Source: Microvirga sp. Mcv34 (GTDB lineage Bacteria > Pseudomonadota > Alphaproteobacteria > Rhizobiales > Beijerinckiaceae). Taken from it: a stretch of 64,000 nt of DNA. The notes beneath the pieces were generated by a model. It had not been told where the DNA came from, did no database searches, and saw only the letters and a list, made by a program, of their open reading frames with translations. The stretch is from NCBI RefSeq assembly GCF_024519725.1, contig NZ_JALJRK010000005.1, positions 115,043 to 179,042 of the forward strand. Direction: 5' to 3'. Shown here piece by piece: positions 27,136 through 36,817 of this stretch. Both the position numbers and the translations under genes were made by a program. Each line of letters starts with the position of its first letter. Position 1 is the first letter of the stretch.

Positions 27136-28065
27136 ATGGAGCGTCCTGGAGCGCCTTCCCTGCCCGATGCCGTGAAGGGCCATTGGGCCGACCGGTGGGC
27201 GCCCGCGGGCCTCAGGCCCTATCTGCGCCTTGCGCGTATCGAGCGGCCGATCGGCTGGTGGCTGCTTCTCCTGCCCTGCTGGTGGTCGGCGGCGCTCGCC
27301 GCCGTCGCGGCGGGACAGCCCTGGCCCAACCCGGTCCATTGCCTCCTGTTCCTCGTCGGCGCCGTGGCAATGCGCGGGGCCGGCTGCACCTATAACGACA
27401 TCGTCGACCGGGACCTCGATACGCGGGTCGAGCGCACCCGCCAGCGCCCCCTGCCTTCGGGTCAGATCACCCTGAAGGGCGCCCTGGCTTTCCTCGGACT
27501 CCAGGCCATCGTCGGCCTTCTGGTCCTGCTCCAGTTCAACGCCTTCGCCATCGCGACCGGCTTCGCCTCGCTGGGCGTCGTGGCGCTCTATCCGTTCATG
27601 AAGCGCTTCTTCTGGATGCCCCAGATCGTTCTGGGCTTTGCCTTCGCCTGGGGCGCCCTGATGGGCTGGGCCGCCGCCTTCGGCTTCCTGAGCTGGGCTC
27701 CGATCCTCCTCTATCTCGGCAGCATCGCCTGGGTGGTGGGCTACGACACGATCTATGCCCTGCAGGACATCGAGGACGACGAGATCGCCGGGATCAAGTC
27801 CTCGGCCCGCTTCTTCGGGGAAAACGTGAAGCTCGGCGTCGGCATCTGCTATGCGCTGACCCTGGTCTTCATCACCGCATCCCTGGCCCTGGTCAGGGCA
27901 GGCTGGCCGTCCTTTGCCGGCTTGAGCCTCTTTGCCCTCCATTTGGGCTGGCAGGTCGCGCGCATCGACCGGGCGGACGGCGCGGGCGCGCTGCGGCTCT
28001 TCCGCGCGAACCGGGATGCCGGCCTGGTCCTGTTCGCGGCCATGACCCTCGACTGTTTCATCTAG
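27136..28065 (+). CDS. ubiA: 4-hydroxybenzoate polyprenyltransferase
   Basis: 309 residues with eight or nine membrane helices. Both aspartate-rich motifs of the UbiA family are present: N-D-I-V-D-R-D-L-D (about 95-103) and the second Y-D-T-I-Y-A-L-Q-D-I-E-D-D (about 206-218), which bind Mg2+ and prenyl diphosphate. It attaches the polyprenyl chain to 4-hydroxybenzoate in ubiquinone synthesis at the inner membrane. The N-terminus P-Y-L-R-L-A-R-I-E-R-P-I-G is typical. Other prenyl acceptors are much less likely. Confidence 0.95.
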   Translation: MERPGAPSLPDAVKGHWADRWAPAGLRPYLRLARIERPIGWWLLLLPCWWSAALAAVAAGQPWPNPVHCLLFLVGAVAMRGAGCTYNDIVDRDLDTRVERTRQRPLPSGQITLKGALAFLGLQAIVGLLVLLQFNAFAIATGFASLGVVALYPFMKRFFWMPQIVLGFAFAWGALMGWAAAFGFLSWAPILLYLGSIAWVVGYDTIYALQDIEDDEIAGIKSSARFFGENVKLGVGICYALTLVFITASLALVRAGWPSFAGLSLFALHLGWQVARIDRADGAGALRLFRANRDAGLVLFAAMTLDCFI

Positions 28066-28145
28066 GAATGTCAGCCGCGTCGAAATGGAAGGTTTAGACA
28101 GGCGGCCTATGGTATCTCCTGCCAATAGCTACCATCTCAGGTTCG

Positions 28146-28949
28146 ATGCTCTCTTCCTCAACCCAACCGATCGCCGCTCTCGCTCCCGCCGTCCGTGACG
28201 CCGCCCGCCGGGCGGGCGAGCTGGCCCTGCCCTATTACCGCGCCGGCGCGCAGACGGCCGCCCGGCTCTGGTACAAGGGGCAGAGCTCACCGGTGACGGA
28301 GGCGGACATCGCCCTCGACGTCTTCCTGAAGGAGCATCTGTCAGGTCTGTTTCCCGAGTCCGGCTGGCTCTCCGAGGAAACGGCCGACGATCCGTCGCGC
28401 CTCGACCAGAGCTATGTCTGGATCGTCGACCCCATCGACGGCACGCGAGCCTTCGCCTCCGGGCTTTCCGACTGGGCCATCTCCATCGCCCTGGTGCAGG
28501 ACGGTAGACCCGTTCTCGGCGTCCTTCATGCTCCAGTCCATGAGCGCCTCTATGAAGCACGGATCGGCGAAGGAGCCTGGTGCAACGGCGAGAGGCTGGC
28601 GCTCGCGCAAGCCGACGATATCTCCCGCGCGCGGGTGGCGGGCCCCAAGCCTCTCGTGGACCGGTTCGAGCGCCGCATGGGCCCGGTCGAGCGCCTGCCC
28701 AAGGTGCCGTCCCTGGCGCTCCGGCTGGCCCGGGTGGCGGAAGGCACCATCGATGTCGGACTCGTCTCCGCCAATGCCCAGGACTGGGACATCGCCGCGG
28801 CCGACCTCATTCTTCAGGAGGCCGGCGGCCGCCTGACGGGGTTCGATGGTTCGACCCCGATTTACAACAGGCCTCGGCCCTCTCACGATGAGATGATTGC
28901 CGTTGCGTCACGGTTGCATCCTCGTGCTATTGGAGCCATGAGAGCCTGA
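28146..28949 (+). CDS. cysQ: Inositol monophosphatase-family phosphatase, CysQ-like
   Basis: 267 residues. The Mg2+-binding motif W-I-V-D-P-I-D-G-T is at about 96-104, preceded by the conserved S-E-E near 78-80, and the C-terminal metal site is W-D-I-A-A-A-D (about 218-224). The family includes inositol monophosphatase and 3'(2'),5'-bisphosphate nucleotidase CysQ; the short chain and Rhizobiales context (next to DUF4170 and lipid A genes) favour CysQ, which recycles PAP from sulfate assimilation. Assignment between these two is not certain. Confidence 0.82.
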   Translation: MLSSSTQPIAALAPAVRDAARRAGELALPYYRAGAQTAARLWYKGQSSPVTEADIALDVFLKEHLSGLFPESGWLSEETADDPSRLDQSYVWIVDPIDGTRAFASGLSDWAISIALVQDGRPVLGVLHAPVHERLYEARIGEGAWCNGERLALAQADDISRARVAGPKPLVDRFERRMGPVERLPKVPSLALRLARVAEGTIDVGLVSANAQDWDIAAADLILQEAGGRLTGFDGSTPIYNRPRPSHDEMIAVASRLHPRAIGAMRA

Positions 28950-29008
28950 CGTCGTCGGCTCGCATCGATACCGACCCCTCCAACACTCTTCAGAAGAGCC
29001 CTATCACC

Positions 29009-29242
29009 ATGACCGACACGCCTGGCAAGCAGCTCCTGCATCTGGTTTTCGGCGGCGAGCTCAGCAGCCTCGAATCCGTCGATTTCAAGGATCTTTCCAA
29101 GCTCGACATCGTCGGAATCTACCCGAACTACGCCAGCGCCCATGCGGCCTGGAAGGCCAAGGCGCAGGCCACCGTGGACAACGCGCAGATGCGCTACTTC
29201 ATCGTCCACCTCCACCGTCTTCTGGATCCGCAGCACGGCTGA
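29009..29242 (+). CDS. DUF4170 family protein
   Basis: 77 residues, soluble. The pattern H-L-V-F-G-G-E-L near the start, I-V-G-I-Y-P-N-Y in the middle and R-Y-F-I-V-H-L-H-R-L-L-D at the end is the DUF4170 signature, a small family restricted to Alphaproteobacteria. No function is known. It is consistently placed between a CysQ-like gene and the DUF374/WaaA/LpxK genes, so a link with lipopolysaccharide assembly is possible. It begins 59 bases after cysQ and is 14 bases from the next start. Confidence 0.88.
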   Translation: MTDTPGKQLLHLVFGGELSSLESVDFKDLSKLDIVGIYPNYASAHAAWKAKAQATVDNAQMRYFIVHLHRLLDPQHG

Positions 29243-29256
29243 CCCTTCCAGTCGCC

Positions 29257-29991
29257 ATGGGTCTCATGAAGCGCATCATCCGGTCGCGGGCCGTCCAGGA
29301 AACCCTGGGCTTCATCGTCGCGGGCTATCTCAAGTTCGTTCAGCGCACGAACCGGTTCGTCATGGAACCGGCCGATGCCTATGACCGGATCGAGATGCCC
29401 GTGATCGCCGCCATGTGGCACGGGCAGCACTTCATGATCCATTTCGCCAAACGGCCACAGGACCGCGCCGCGAGCCTTGTGTCACGCTCCGGCGACGGCG
29501 AGTTCAACGCCGTCGCCCTGCGCCACCTAGGTGTCAGGGCGATCCGTGGCTCGGGCGCGCGGGGCCGCGACATCCGCAAGAAGGGCGGAGCCCAGGCCAT
29601 GCGCGCCATGCTGCGCGCCTTGAGCGATGGGGAAATGGTCGTGATGACCGCCGACATTCCGAAGATCTCCCGGATCTGCGGCCAGGGCATCGTCACCCTC
29701 GCGCAATTGTCCGGCCGCCCCATCGTGCCGGTCGCCGTGGTCACGAGCCGCCGCATCGATTTCGACAGCTGGGACAAGGCCAGCATCGGTCTGCCCTTCG
29801 GGCGCGGAGCCATGGTGCTCGGCGAGCCGGTCCATGTGCCGCGCGACGCGGACGAGCCGACGCTGGAATCCCTGCGCAAGACGGTGGAGAGGGAACTCGA
29901 CCGGGTCCACGAGCGGGCCTATGCTCTCGTCGGATCGAGGGATCCCGGCGCCAAGCCCGATCCCGTGCTCATGGAAGGTTCCCAGGCATGA
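29257..29991 (+). CDS. DUF374 lysophospholipid acyltransferase-like protein
   Basis: 244 residues with DUF374, a branch of the LPLAT/AGPAT acyltransferase superfamily. The A-M-W-H-G-Q-H stretch near residue 52 replaces the usual H-x4-D box, and a T-A-D-I-P-K segment is near 130. Genes of this family sit beside waaA and lpxK in many Alphaproteobacteria, which suggests a role in lipid A acylation or transport, though none is proven here. Its stop overlaps the waaA start by four bases (ATGA), so it is the first part of a coupled operon. Confidence 0.85.
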   Translation: MGLMKRIIRSRAVQETLGFIVAGYLKFVQRTNRFVMEPADAYDRIEMPVIAAMWHGQHFMIHFAKRPQDRAASLVSRSGDGEFNAVALRHLGVRAIRGSGARGRDIRKKGGAQAMRAMLRALSDGEMVVMTADIPKISRICGQGIVTLAQLSGRPIVPVAVVTSRRIDFDSWDKASIGLPFGRGAMVLGEPVHVPRDADEPTLESLRKTVERELDRVHERAYALVGSRDPGAKPDPVLMEGSQA

Positions 29992-31277
29992 GCTTCCCGA
30001 TCGTCTTCAAGGCTTATCGCGCGGCCGTATCCGCCCTGGAGCCGGCCGTGCTCGGCCTCCTTTACTGGCGCCAGCACAAGGGGCGTGAGGACCGGACGCG
30101 ACTCGGCGAGCGCCAGGGCTATCCAAGCCGGCAGCGGCCCAAGGGCCACCTGATCTGGGTTCACGGCGCCAGTATCGGCGAGACCCTGTCCCTCCTGCCC
30201 ATCGTGGAACGGATGACGCAGCGCGGCGTTGCGGTCCTGGTCACGTCGGGCACGAAGACCTCCGCGTCTCTCATTGCCCGCCGGCTTCCGCCTGGAGCCA
30301 TCCATCAGTTCGTCCCGCTGGACGTGCCACGTTATGTAAAGCGGTTCCTGGAGCACTGGCAGCCTGACCTCGCCCTGATCGCGGAATCAGAGATCTGGCC
30401 GAACACCATCATGGCACTCGCCGAGCGAGACATCCCGCTCGTCATGGTGAACGGGCGCATGTCGGACCGGTCGTACCGGCGCTGGCAGAAGATGCCGCGC
30501 ATCATCAAAGGCCTCCTGGACCAGTTCGCCCTGTGCCTTGCCCAGACGGCCGAGGACGCCGAGCGGCTGGCGCGGCTCGGTGCCCCTCGGGTGATCGTGA
30601 CAGGCAACATCAAGTTCGACGCGGCGCCTCCCCCGGCCGATCCTCGGGTGGTGGCGCATCTCTCGGGCATGATCGCGGGCCGCCCCGTCTGGCTTGCCGC
30701 CAGCACGCATCCGGGAGAAGAAAGCGTGATCGTCGCCGTGCATCGCGCCCTGGCGAAGCGCTACCCTTCCCTGCTCACCATCATCGCCCCACGCCATCCA
30801 CATCGGGGAACGGAGGTCGCGGCCCTGGCGGGACAGGCCGGCCTGCGCGCGAGCCGGCGCTCCGAGGGCATTCACCCGGACCGGGCGACGGATGTGTACG
30901 TGGTCGACACGGTGGGCGAAATGGGCCTGTTCTATCGGCTCTCCCCCGTTGTCCTCATGGGGGGCACCCTGGTGCCGGTCGGCGGGCACAACCCGATCGA
31001 GCCGGCCAAGCTGGGCGCGGCCATCCTGCATGGCCCGCATGTCCATACAGCCACCGAGATTTACGAGGCTCTCGATCAGTCCCGAGGCGCCCTGATGGTG
31101 AAGGACAGCGCCACGCTTGCCCGCGCCGTCAACGAGTTGCTGAGCAACGCGGCGCTGACGCGCGACATGGCCCGCAAGGCCGGAGAGGCCGTGCAGGCGC
31201 TGGGCGGCGCAGTAGACCGTACGATGCAATCGGTCGAGCCGTTCATCGTCCAGGCGAAACTGGGGGCCCGCCGCTGA
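29988..31277 (+). CDS. waaA: 3-deoxy-D-manno-octulosonic acid (Kdo) transferase
   Basis: 429 residues. The N-terminal part has a membrane-near helix, then the conserved G-A-S-I-G-E (60-65), whose glutamate is the proposed catalytic base, and a C-terminal glycosyltransferase half with G-N-I-K-F-D and the E-P-A-K-L-G-A-A-I-L box. It adds Kdo to lipid IVA at the inner membrane. The ATG at 29988 overlaps the preceding stop. The stop overlaps the lpxK start by one base (TGATG). The frame is open far upstream, but only as a shadow of the acyltransferase gene. Confidence 0.96.
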   Translation: MSFPIVFKAYRAAVSALEPAVLGLLYWRQHKGREDRTRLGERQGYPSRQRPKGHLIWVHGASIGETLSLLPIVERMTQRGVAVLVTSGTKTSASLIARRLPPGAIHQFVPLDVPRYVKRFLEHWQPDLALIAESEIWPNTIMALAERDIPLVMVNGRMSDRSYRRWQKMPRIIKGLLDQFALCLAQTAEDAERLARLGAPRVIVTGNIKFDAAPPPADPRVVAHLSGMIAGRPVWLAASTHPGEESVIVAVHRALAKRYPSLLTIIAPRHPHRGTEVAALAGQAGLRASRRSEGIHPDRATDVYVVDTVGEMGLFYRLSPVVLMGGTLVPVGGHNPIEPAKLGAAILHGPHVHTATEIYEALDQSRGALMVKDSATLARAVNELLSNAALTRDMARKAGEAVQALGGAVDRTMQSVEPFIVQAKLGARR

Positions 31278-32293
31278 TGCGCGCGCCGCGCTTCTGGTGG
31301 CACCCCTTCCCTACCCTGCCGGCCAACCTGCTGCGCCCGGCGAGCCTCCTCTACACCTCCATCGCGGCGCGGCGGATGCGTCGTCCGGGCGAGAAGGCGG
31401 ACCTTCCCGTCATCTGCATCGGGAACTTTACCGCGGGCGGCGCCGGCAAGACGCCGACGGCCCTGGCGGTCGCAAGGATTCTCGATGTGGCGGGAGAGAG
31501 CCCGGCCTTCCTGTCGCGGGGCTATGGCGGAAGCCTTCCGGGTCCCGTGCAGGTCCGCAGGCCGGAGCATACCGCCTCCGACGTGGGCGACGAACCGATC
31601 CTGCTCTCGCGGACGACCAGGACCATCGTGTCCCGCGACCGCCCGGCCGGCGCGCGGCTGGCCTACGAATCCGGCGCGACCGTCGTGGTCATGGACGACG
31701 GGCTCCAGAATCCGTCCCTGACCAAGGATTGCGCTATCGCGGTCGTGGATGGGGCAACCGGGATCGGCAACGGGCTGCCTTTGCCGGCTGGGCCGCTCCG
31801 CGCTCCGATCGACGTTCAATGGCCCATGATCGATGCGGTTCTGATCATCGGCGAAGGCGCGCCCGGCAGACAGGTGGCCGAGGAGGCCGCGCGGCGCGAC
31901 AAACGCGTGTTCGAGGCAAGGCTCGTGCCGCCTCCGGAGGCCGCTCAATCGCTCGAAGGCAGGAAGGTCCTGGCTTTCGCCGGAATCGGACGGCCTGGAA
32001 AGTTCTTCGAGACCCTGCGCGCCTGTGGGGCCACCGTCGAAGCCGCCCGCTCGTTTCCCGACCACCATCGCTACACGGCGGCCGAACTCGCGGCTCTGCG
32101 ACGGGAGGCCGAGGCAGGCGGGCTTGTGGCCGTCACGACGGAAAAGGACTTCGCCCGGATCGCCGCGGCGCGGGATGAGGAATCCTGGCCGGATCTCATG
32201 GTCCTGCCCGTGCGGCTCCGGATCGAGAACGAGGCGGGCCTGCGCAACCTGCTCTTGCGCCGCATCAACGAGAGGCGTTTGCGCGTCGCCTGA
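31277..32293 (+). CDS. lpxK: Tetraacyldisaccharide 4'-kinase
   Basis: 338 residues. The P-loop lies in I-G-N-F-T-A-G-G-A-G-K-T-P-T at about 48-61, the LpxK-specific version. The downstream D-D-G-L-Q-N-P-S box and the S-R-G-Y-G-G segment are also characteristic. It phosphorylates the 4' position of the lipid A disaccharide with ATP, giving lipid IVA, the substrate of the WaaA encoded just upstream. The start overlaps the waaA stop. An N-terminal hydrophobic stretch anchors it to the inner membrane. Confidence 0.96.
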   Translation: MRAPRFWWHPFPTLPANLLRPASLLYTSIAARRMRRPGEKADLPVICIGNFTAGGAGKTPTALAVARILDVAGESPAFLSRGYGGSLPGPVQVRRPEHTASDVGDEPILLSRTTRTIVSRDRPAGARLAYESGATVVVMDDGLQNPSLTKDCAIAVVDGATGIGNGLPLPAGPLRAPIDVQWPMIDAVLIIGEGAPGRQVAEEAARRDKRVFEARLVPPPEAAQSLEGRKVLAFAGIGRPGKFFETLRACGATVEAARSFPDHHRYTAAELAALRREAEAGGLVAVTTEKDFARIAAARDEESWPDLMVLPVRLRIENEAGLRNLLLRRINERRLRVA

Positions 32294-32302
32294 AGGATGG
32301 CC

Positions 32303-32533
32303 TTACTGTTCGGGTGCGGTCTGGCCCGTGATGCGCATCATGACCGCCTCGGGCGAGGCATAGGCCTCCTGCCTCTCGACACTCCAATATTTCAGCTCGT
32401 CGAGGGGGATCTCGACGCCCGTCACCGCGCAGCGCACATAAGCCCCGGGCTTCACGACCCGAAGGTTGCTGTCGAGATATTGCACGACGGCTTCGCCGCC
32501 GCTGCGTTGGATCTTGTTCAACATCGATGACAT
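32303..32533 (-). CDS. DUF2093 family protein
   Basis: About 76 residues. The sequence V-V-Q-Y-L-D, V-V-K-P-G-A-Y-V-R-C-A-V-T-G and the nearly invariant I-P-L-D-E-L-K-Y-W-S-V-E-R-Q-E-A-Y identify DUF2093, a small alphaproteobacterial family with no known function. The start is uncertain: ATG 32533 or 32524 fits family length, while a TTG at 32587 would add 18 residues not seen in the family. It is convergent with lpxK and lies just downstream of xseA on the same strand. Confidence 0.85.
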   Translation of the reverse strand: MSSMLNKIQRSGGEAVVQYLDSNLRVVKPGAYVRCAVTGVEIPLDELKYWSVERQEAYASPEAVMMRITGQTAPEQ

Positions 32534-32594
32534 CGAGAAATGCGTTGCGCCTTTCTTCACATAAGCAGGGAGGCTGAGGATTTCCAATCCTCAA

Positions 32595-34169
32595 TCAGAA
32601 CAAGGCGCCCTGCTCCTCCGCCACAACGAGCTTCGGCTTGGCCGCCCTCGTCCGCGACCCGATCCGGCCGCCGGTCGCATCCGCCCTGCCGTCGGCGAAT
32701 TCGAGCACGAGGGCCTGACCGTCCAGCACCGCCTCCGCCGAATTGAGTGGCTGCCCGTCCGCGTCCCTGACCAGGGCGAAGCCGCGCTTGAGCACGGATT
32801 TGTAGTTCAGGCTGTCGAAGAGCTTCGACACCGCCTCCAGCCTGTCGGCCTTGCGGGCGATCTGTCCCTGCAGCGCCGGCACGAGACGCTCGGCCACCCG
32901 CCGGGTGAGTTCATGGCCTTGCGCAAGGCGCGTGCGCTCGGCGCGCAGCAGCGCCTCTCGTGACACCACCAGGCGGCGGCCGATCTGCTTCAGGCTCTCC
33001 TCGCGCAGCAGGATGGACCGGCAGACCGCATTGTGGGGACGCGGACCGACCGCATCGAGCCGGGCCCGCATCCGGGCCACATTGGCCACCGGCGAGACAT
33101 GGGCCAGTTGGCGCGCAACCTTGAGAAGACGCTCCTCATGGCCGCGGGCATTGCGAGCGAGCGCCGGATAGAGCTTGGCGGCCGCAAGGTCGAGCCGCTG
33201 ACGCTTGGGCGAAAACAGGGCTTCCGGGGTCGGCAGCGCACGGGCCGTGGCGCGCAGGTCCGACCGGCGGCGCTCCACGAGGCGAAGCGTCGCTTCCATA
33301 TGGCGCCGGGAGAGGTCGTTGACGGCGGCCATGAGCTCGACCCGCACCGGCACCACCATCTCGGCGGCGCCCGTGGGCGTGGGAGCCCGCCGGTCGGACG
33401 CATAGTCGATCAGCGTCGTGTCGGTCTCGTGGCCCACCGCCGAGACGAGCGGGATGGCGCTCTCGGCGGCGGCGCGCACCACGATTTCCTCGTTGAAACC
33501 CCAGAGGTCCTCGATGGAACCACCGCCGCGGGCGACGATCAGCACGTCAGGCCGTGGGATCCGGCCGCCCGGCTCCAGGGCGTTGAAGCCGCGGATAGCG
33601 GCGGCGACCTCCGCCGCGCAGGTGTCGCCCTGCACGCGCACGGGCCATACCAGCACCCGGCGCGGGAAGCGGTCTTCCAGCCGGTGGAGAATGTCGCGGA
33701 TCACCGCGCCGGTCGGCGAGGTGACGACGCCAATCACCCGGGGCAGGAACGGCAGGGGCCGCTTGCGCTCCTGGGCGAACAACCCTTCGGCGTTGAGCTT
33801 GCGCCGGCGCTCCTCGAGCAGGGCCATCAGGGCGCCGATGCCGGCGGGCTCGAGCGTGTCGATGACGATCTGGTACTTGGACGAGCCCGGGAAGGTGGTG
33901 ATGCGCCCGGTGGCGATGACCTCCATCCCCTCCTCGGGGCGGATCTTGAGCCGGGCGAAGGATCCCTTCCAGATCACCGCGTCGATTCGGGCATTCTGGT
34001 CCTTCAGGCAGAAATAGGCATGGCCCGACGAATGCGGCCCGCGATAGCCCGATACCTCGCCCCTGAGGCGTACGTGGCCGAACGCATCCTCTAGGGTGCG
34101 CTTGAGGGCCCCCGCCAAGTCGGACACCGACCACTCGGGAGCATTCGAGGGAGCTTTTTCTGCGAACAT
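32595..34169 (-). CDS. xseA: Exodeoxyribonuclease VII large subunit
   Basis: 524 residues. The N-terminal OB-fold (about 14-110) begins [15 protein letters not shown]. The catalytic domain contains the diagnostic [15 protein letters not shown] and [13 protein letters not shown] blocks (about 140-225), and a long helical C-terminal region follows. With the small subunit XseB it degrades single-stranded DNA from both ends. xseB is not adjacent. It diverges from purD, with 185 bases between them. Confidence 0.96.
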   Translation of the reverse strand: MFAEKAPSNAPEWSVSDLAGALKRTLEDAFGHVRLRGEVSGYRGPHSSGHAYFCLKDQNARIDAVIWKGSFARLKIRPEEGMEVIATGRITTFPGSSKYQIVIDTLEPAGIGALMALLEERRRKLNAEGLFAQERKRPLPFLPRVIGVVTSPTGAVIRDILHRLEDRFPRRVLVWPVRVQGDTCAAEVAAAIRGFNALEPGGRIPRPDVLIVARGGGSIEDLWGFNEEIVVRAAAESAIPLVSAVGHETDTTLIDYASDRRAPTPTGAAEMVVPVRVELMAAVNDLSRRHMEATLRLVERRRSDLRATARALPTPEALFSPKRQRLDLAAAKLYPALARNARGHEERLLKVARQLAHVSPVANVARMRARLDAVGPRPHNAVCRSILLREESLKQIGRRLVVSREALLRAERTRLAQGHELTRRVAERLVPALQGQIARKADRLEAVSKLFDSLNYKSVLKRGFALVRDADGQPLNSAEAVLDGQALVLEFADGRADATGGRIGSRTRAAKPKLVVAEEQGALF

Positions 34170-34354
34170 GACGAGAACCTAATCCGCCCGGCGCTACCCT
34201 GCCAAGGGCGCGGGCGCAACAGCCATTCACAATGCCGAACTATCCCCTGTGCATTTCGCCGCGCCTGCGAAACAGGTTCCGTTTCACGCTTTCGAGACTA
34301 GGCGCAAAAGCCTTCAGCCTTTAAGAGCGCAAGCAGCACAGGGAGGCGAAAGTC

Positions 34355-35632
34355 ATGAACATTCTTCTCATCGGATCCGGCGGGCGGGAGCATGCTCTGG
34401 CGAGGAGCCTCTCGGCGAGCGCCCTGTGCGACAACCTCCTCATCGCGCCCGGCAATCCTGGCACGGCGCAGCACGGCACCAACGTGGCGCTCGACGTCAC
34501 CGATCATAGGGCAGTGATCGATTTCTGCCGGGTGATGAAGGTCGATTTCGTCGTGGTCGGCCCGGAGGCGCCCCTTGTCGCGGGCCTTGTGGACGATCTC
34601 CAGGCCGAGGGAATCAAGGCGTTCGGGCCGAGCAAGGCCGCCGCCCAGCTAGAAGGCTCGAAGGCCTTCACCAAGGATCTCTGCGCGGAGTTCGGGATTC
34701 CCACGGCCGCCTACCGGCGTTTCACCGACGCGGAAGCGGCCAAGATCTATATCCGGAGCTACGGCGTGCCGATCGTGGTGAAGGCGGACGGCCTCGCGGC
34801 CGGAAAGGGCGTGGTGGTCGCCACATCGTTCGAGGAGGCCGAAGCCGCCATCGACATGATGATCGGCGGCGGTCTCGGGGCCGCCGGAGCCGAGGTGGTG
34901 ATCGAAGCTTTTCTCGAAGGCGAAGAGGCGAGCTTCTTCGCGCTCTGCGACGGCACGCACGCCCTCCCGTTCGGCACGGCCCAGGACCACAAGCGCGTCT
35001 TCGACGCAGACCAGGGTCCCAATACCGGCGGCATGGGGGCCTATTCGCCCGCTGCCGTGCTGACGCCGGAGCTGCAGGCCCGCGCCATGCGCGAGATTAT
35101 CGAGCCGACGCTCGCCGGCATGAAGGCGCGGGGCACGCCCTATACGGGCATTCTCTATGCGGGGCTCATGCTGACCCAGGACGGGCCGCAGCTCATCGAG
35201 TATAACGCCCGCCTCGGCGACCCCGAAACCCAGGTGCTGCTGCCGCGCCTGAGATCCGACCTTGTGACGGCGCTGCTCGCTGCCTGCGACGGCGTTCTGA
35301 ACAGCATCTCCCTGCAATGGTCGGATGAGGCCGCGCTCACCGTCGTCATGGCCGCCAAGGGTTATCCGGGAGCCGTCGAGAAAGGCTCAGAGATCCGCGG
35401 CATCGACAGGGCCGAGGCACTGGACGACGTCATCATCTTCCATGCCGGCACGAAACAAGACGGCGACAGGATCGTTGCCAATGGCGGGCGCGTTCTCAAC
35501 GTCACGGCGTTGGGGCGCACGATCTCCGAGGCGCAGGCCAGGGCCTATGAGGCGGTTTCGAAAATTGATTGGCCGGAGGGCTTCTGCCGCAGGGACATCG
35601 GCTGGCGCGCCGTAGAGCGGGAGCGGAGCTGA
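34355..35632 (+). CDS. purD: Phosphoribosylamine-glycine ligase (GARS)
   Basis: 425 residues, the usual single-domain PurD. It starts with [14 protein letters not shown], an almost invariant N-terminus. The ATP-grasp core has [11 protein letters not shown] (about 143-153), [12 protein letters not shown] and [12 protein letters not shown]. It joins glycine to 5-phosphoribosylamine in the second step of purine synthesis. A GGAGGCG precedes the ATG. Single transcription unit as far as can be seen; no purine riboswitch was found upstream. Confidence 0.98.
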   Translation: MNILLIGSGGREHALARSLSASALCDNLLIAPGNPGTAQHGTNVALDVTDHRAVIDFCRVMKVDFVVVGPEAPLVAGLVDDLQAEGIKAFGPSKAAAQLEGSKAFTKDLCAEFGIPTAAYRRFTDAEAAKIYIRSYGVPIVVKADGLAAGKGVVVATSFEEAEAAIDMMIGGGLGAAGAEVVIEAFLEGEEASFFALCDGTHALPFGTAQDHKRVFDADQGPNTGGMGAYSPAAVLTPELQARAMREIIEPTLAGMKARGTPYTGILYAGLMLTQDGPQLIEYNARLGDPETQVLLPRLRSDLVTALLAACDGVLNSISLQWSDEAALTVVMAAKGYPGAVEKGSEIRGIDRAEALDDVIIFHAGTKQDGDRIVANGGRVLNVTALGRTISEAQARAYEAVSKIDWPEGFCRRDIGWRAVERERS

Positions 35633-35783
35633 GTGTCGCGTACTTCCATCGAGGGATGACGCTACGGCAGAAGATTCTCGTTAGGGTTGCACCACATTTT
35701 CCTGAACGGGGGCAGTCATTTTTGGGAAGAAATGCCCTACCTTCGCGTATCGTGATTACTGCAGAACCAGCGAGCACCCCTCC

Positions 35784-36692
35784 ATGAGCGACGATCTCTT
35801 TCCCGATTTCGAAAGCCACTGGATCGACACCGAGGTGGGACGCATCTTCGCGCGCACGAAAGGCGATGGAAAGCCGCTGGTCCTCCTGCACGGTTTTCCC
35901 GAAACGCATGCCATGTGGCATCATCTCGCGCCGATATTGGCCGAAACACACAGGGTCGTCTGCATGGACATGCGCGGCTATGGCTGGTCGGCGGCTCCGA
36001 AGGGCGATCCGAAGCACGAGACCTATTCCAAGCGCGCCATGGGCCGCGATGTGATTCGGGTCATGGAAGCGCTGGGGCATGTGCATTTCGCCGTTGCCGG
36101 ACATGATCGCGGAGCCCGCGTAGCCTACCGGCTCGCGCTCGACCATCCGGGCCGCGTGGAGCGGCTCGCCCTTCTCGACATCCTCCCGACCTATCACGTG
36201 TGGGAGCAGATGCGGTCCGGGAAGGTTCCCGAAGCCCATTGGGGGTATCTCTCGCAGGCCCACCCGAAACCGGAAGAAGAGATCGGCCGCGATCCGATCC
36301 CCTATTTCGAGGACCTGATGCGGCAATGGTCGGGCACGGGAGATCTGAGCGCGTTCAATTCCAAAGCGCTGCGCTCCTATTGGCAGAGTTGCAACGAACC
36401 CAGCCGCATTCACGCCTTCTGCGAGGATTATCGGGCCGGCGCGACGCAGGACATCGAGGCCGACGAAGCGGATCTCGCCGCGGGCAAGACGATCCAGTGC
36501 CCGACCCACCTGATCTGGAGCGACTATTATCTCGTCAGCGGTCCCATGGGCGACCGCAAGAAGCCTCTCGAGATCTGGCACCAGAGCTTCGCCCCCAAAG
36601 CGACCGGCAATGGCGTCAGTTCAGGACATTTCGTAGCAGAAGAAAACCCGAGCGCGACGCTGGGGGCGCTGCAGGCTTTTCTGGCGGATTGA
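35784..36692 (+). CDS. Alpha/beta hydrolase, fluoroacetate dehalogenase-like
   Basis: 302 residues. The nucleophile elbow is G-H-D-R-G (Asp110 or nearby), with an aspartate rather than serine, followed by A-R-V-A-Y-R-L-A-L-D-H-P, exactly the context seen in haloacetate/fluoroacetate dehalogenases such as RPA1163. The H-G-F-P-E-T oxyanion region is at about 35-40 and the catalytic histidine is in S-S-G-H-F near 277. Such enzymes hydrolyse C-halogen bonds of 2-haloacids; epoxide hydrolases share the aspartate, so substrate needs testing. No signal peptide, hence cytoplasmic. Confidence 0.8.
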   Translation: MSDDLFPDFESHWIDTEVGRIFARTKGDGKPLVLLHGFPETHAMWHHLAPILAETHRVVCMDMRGYGWSAAPKGDPKHETYSKRAMGRDVIRVMEALGHVHFAVAGHDRGARVAYRLALDHPGRVERLALLDILPTYHVWEQMRSGKVPEAHWGYLSQAHPKPEEEIGRDPIPYFEDLMRQWSGTGDLSAFNSKALRSYWQSCNEPSRIHAFCEDYRAGATQDIEADEADLAAGKTIQCPTHLIWSDYYLVSGPMGDRKKPLEIWHQSFAPKATGNGVSSGHFVAEENPSATLGALQAFLAD

Positions 36693-36763
36693 ATTAACTC
36701 TGCGCCAAGCCTTCTCGGAAGGTGCGCTCGCACACCGTCCTGTCCGATGTAGAGACCAATCAA

Positions 36764-36791
36764 TTGTGAAAGCTATATGATATGTTATAAT
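36764..36791 (+). promoter_or_regulatory. Probable sigma-70-type promoter of the second RTX gene
   Basis: TTGTGA (36764-36769), a 16-base spacer and a perfect TATAAT (36786-36791) lie 27 bases before the RTX start codon in a very AT-rich stretch that contrasts with the high-GC surroundings. Confidence 0.55.
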
Positions 36792-36817
36792 AAGCTAAAA
36801 TCTAGAGACTTATCCCT

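Noticed and set aside
34170..34354. Purine riboswitch before purD
   Set aside because: No pattern of the aptamer found in the 185 bases.
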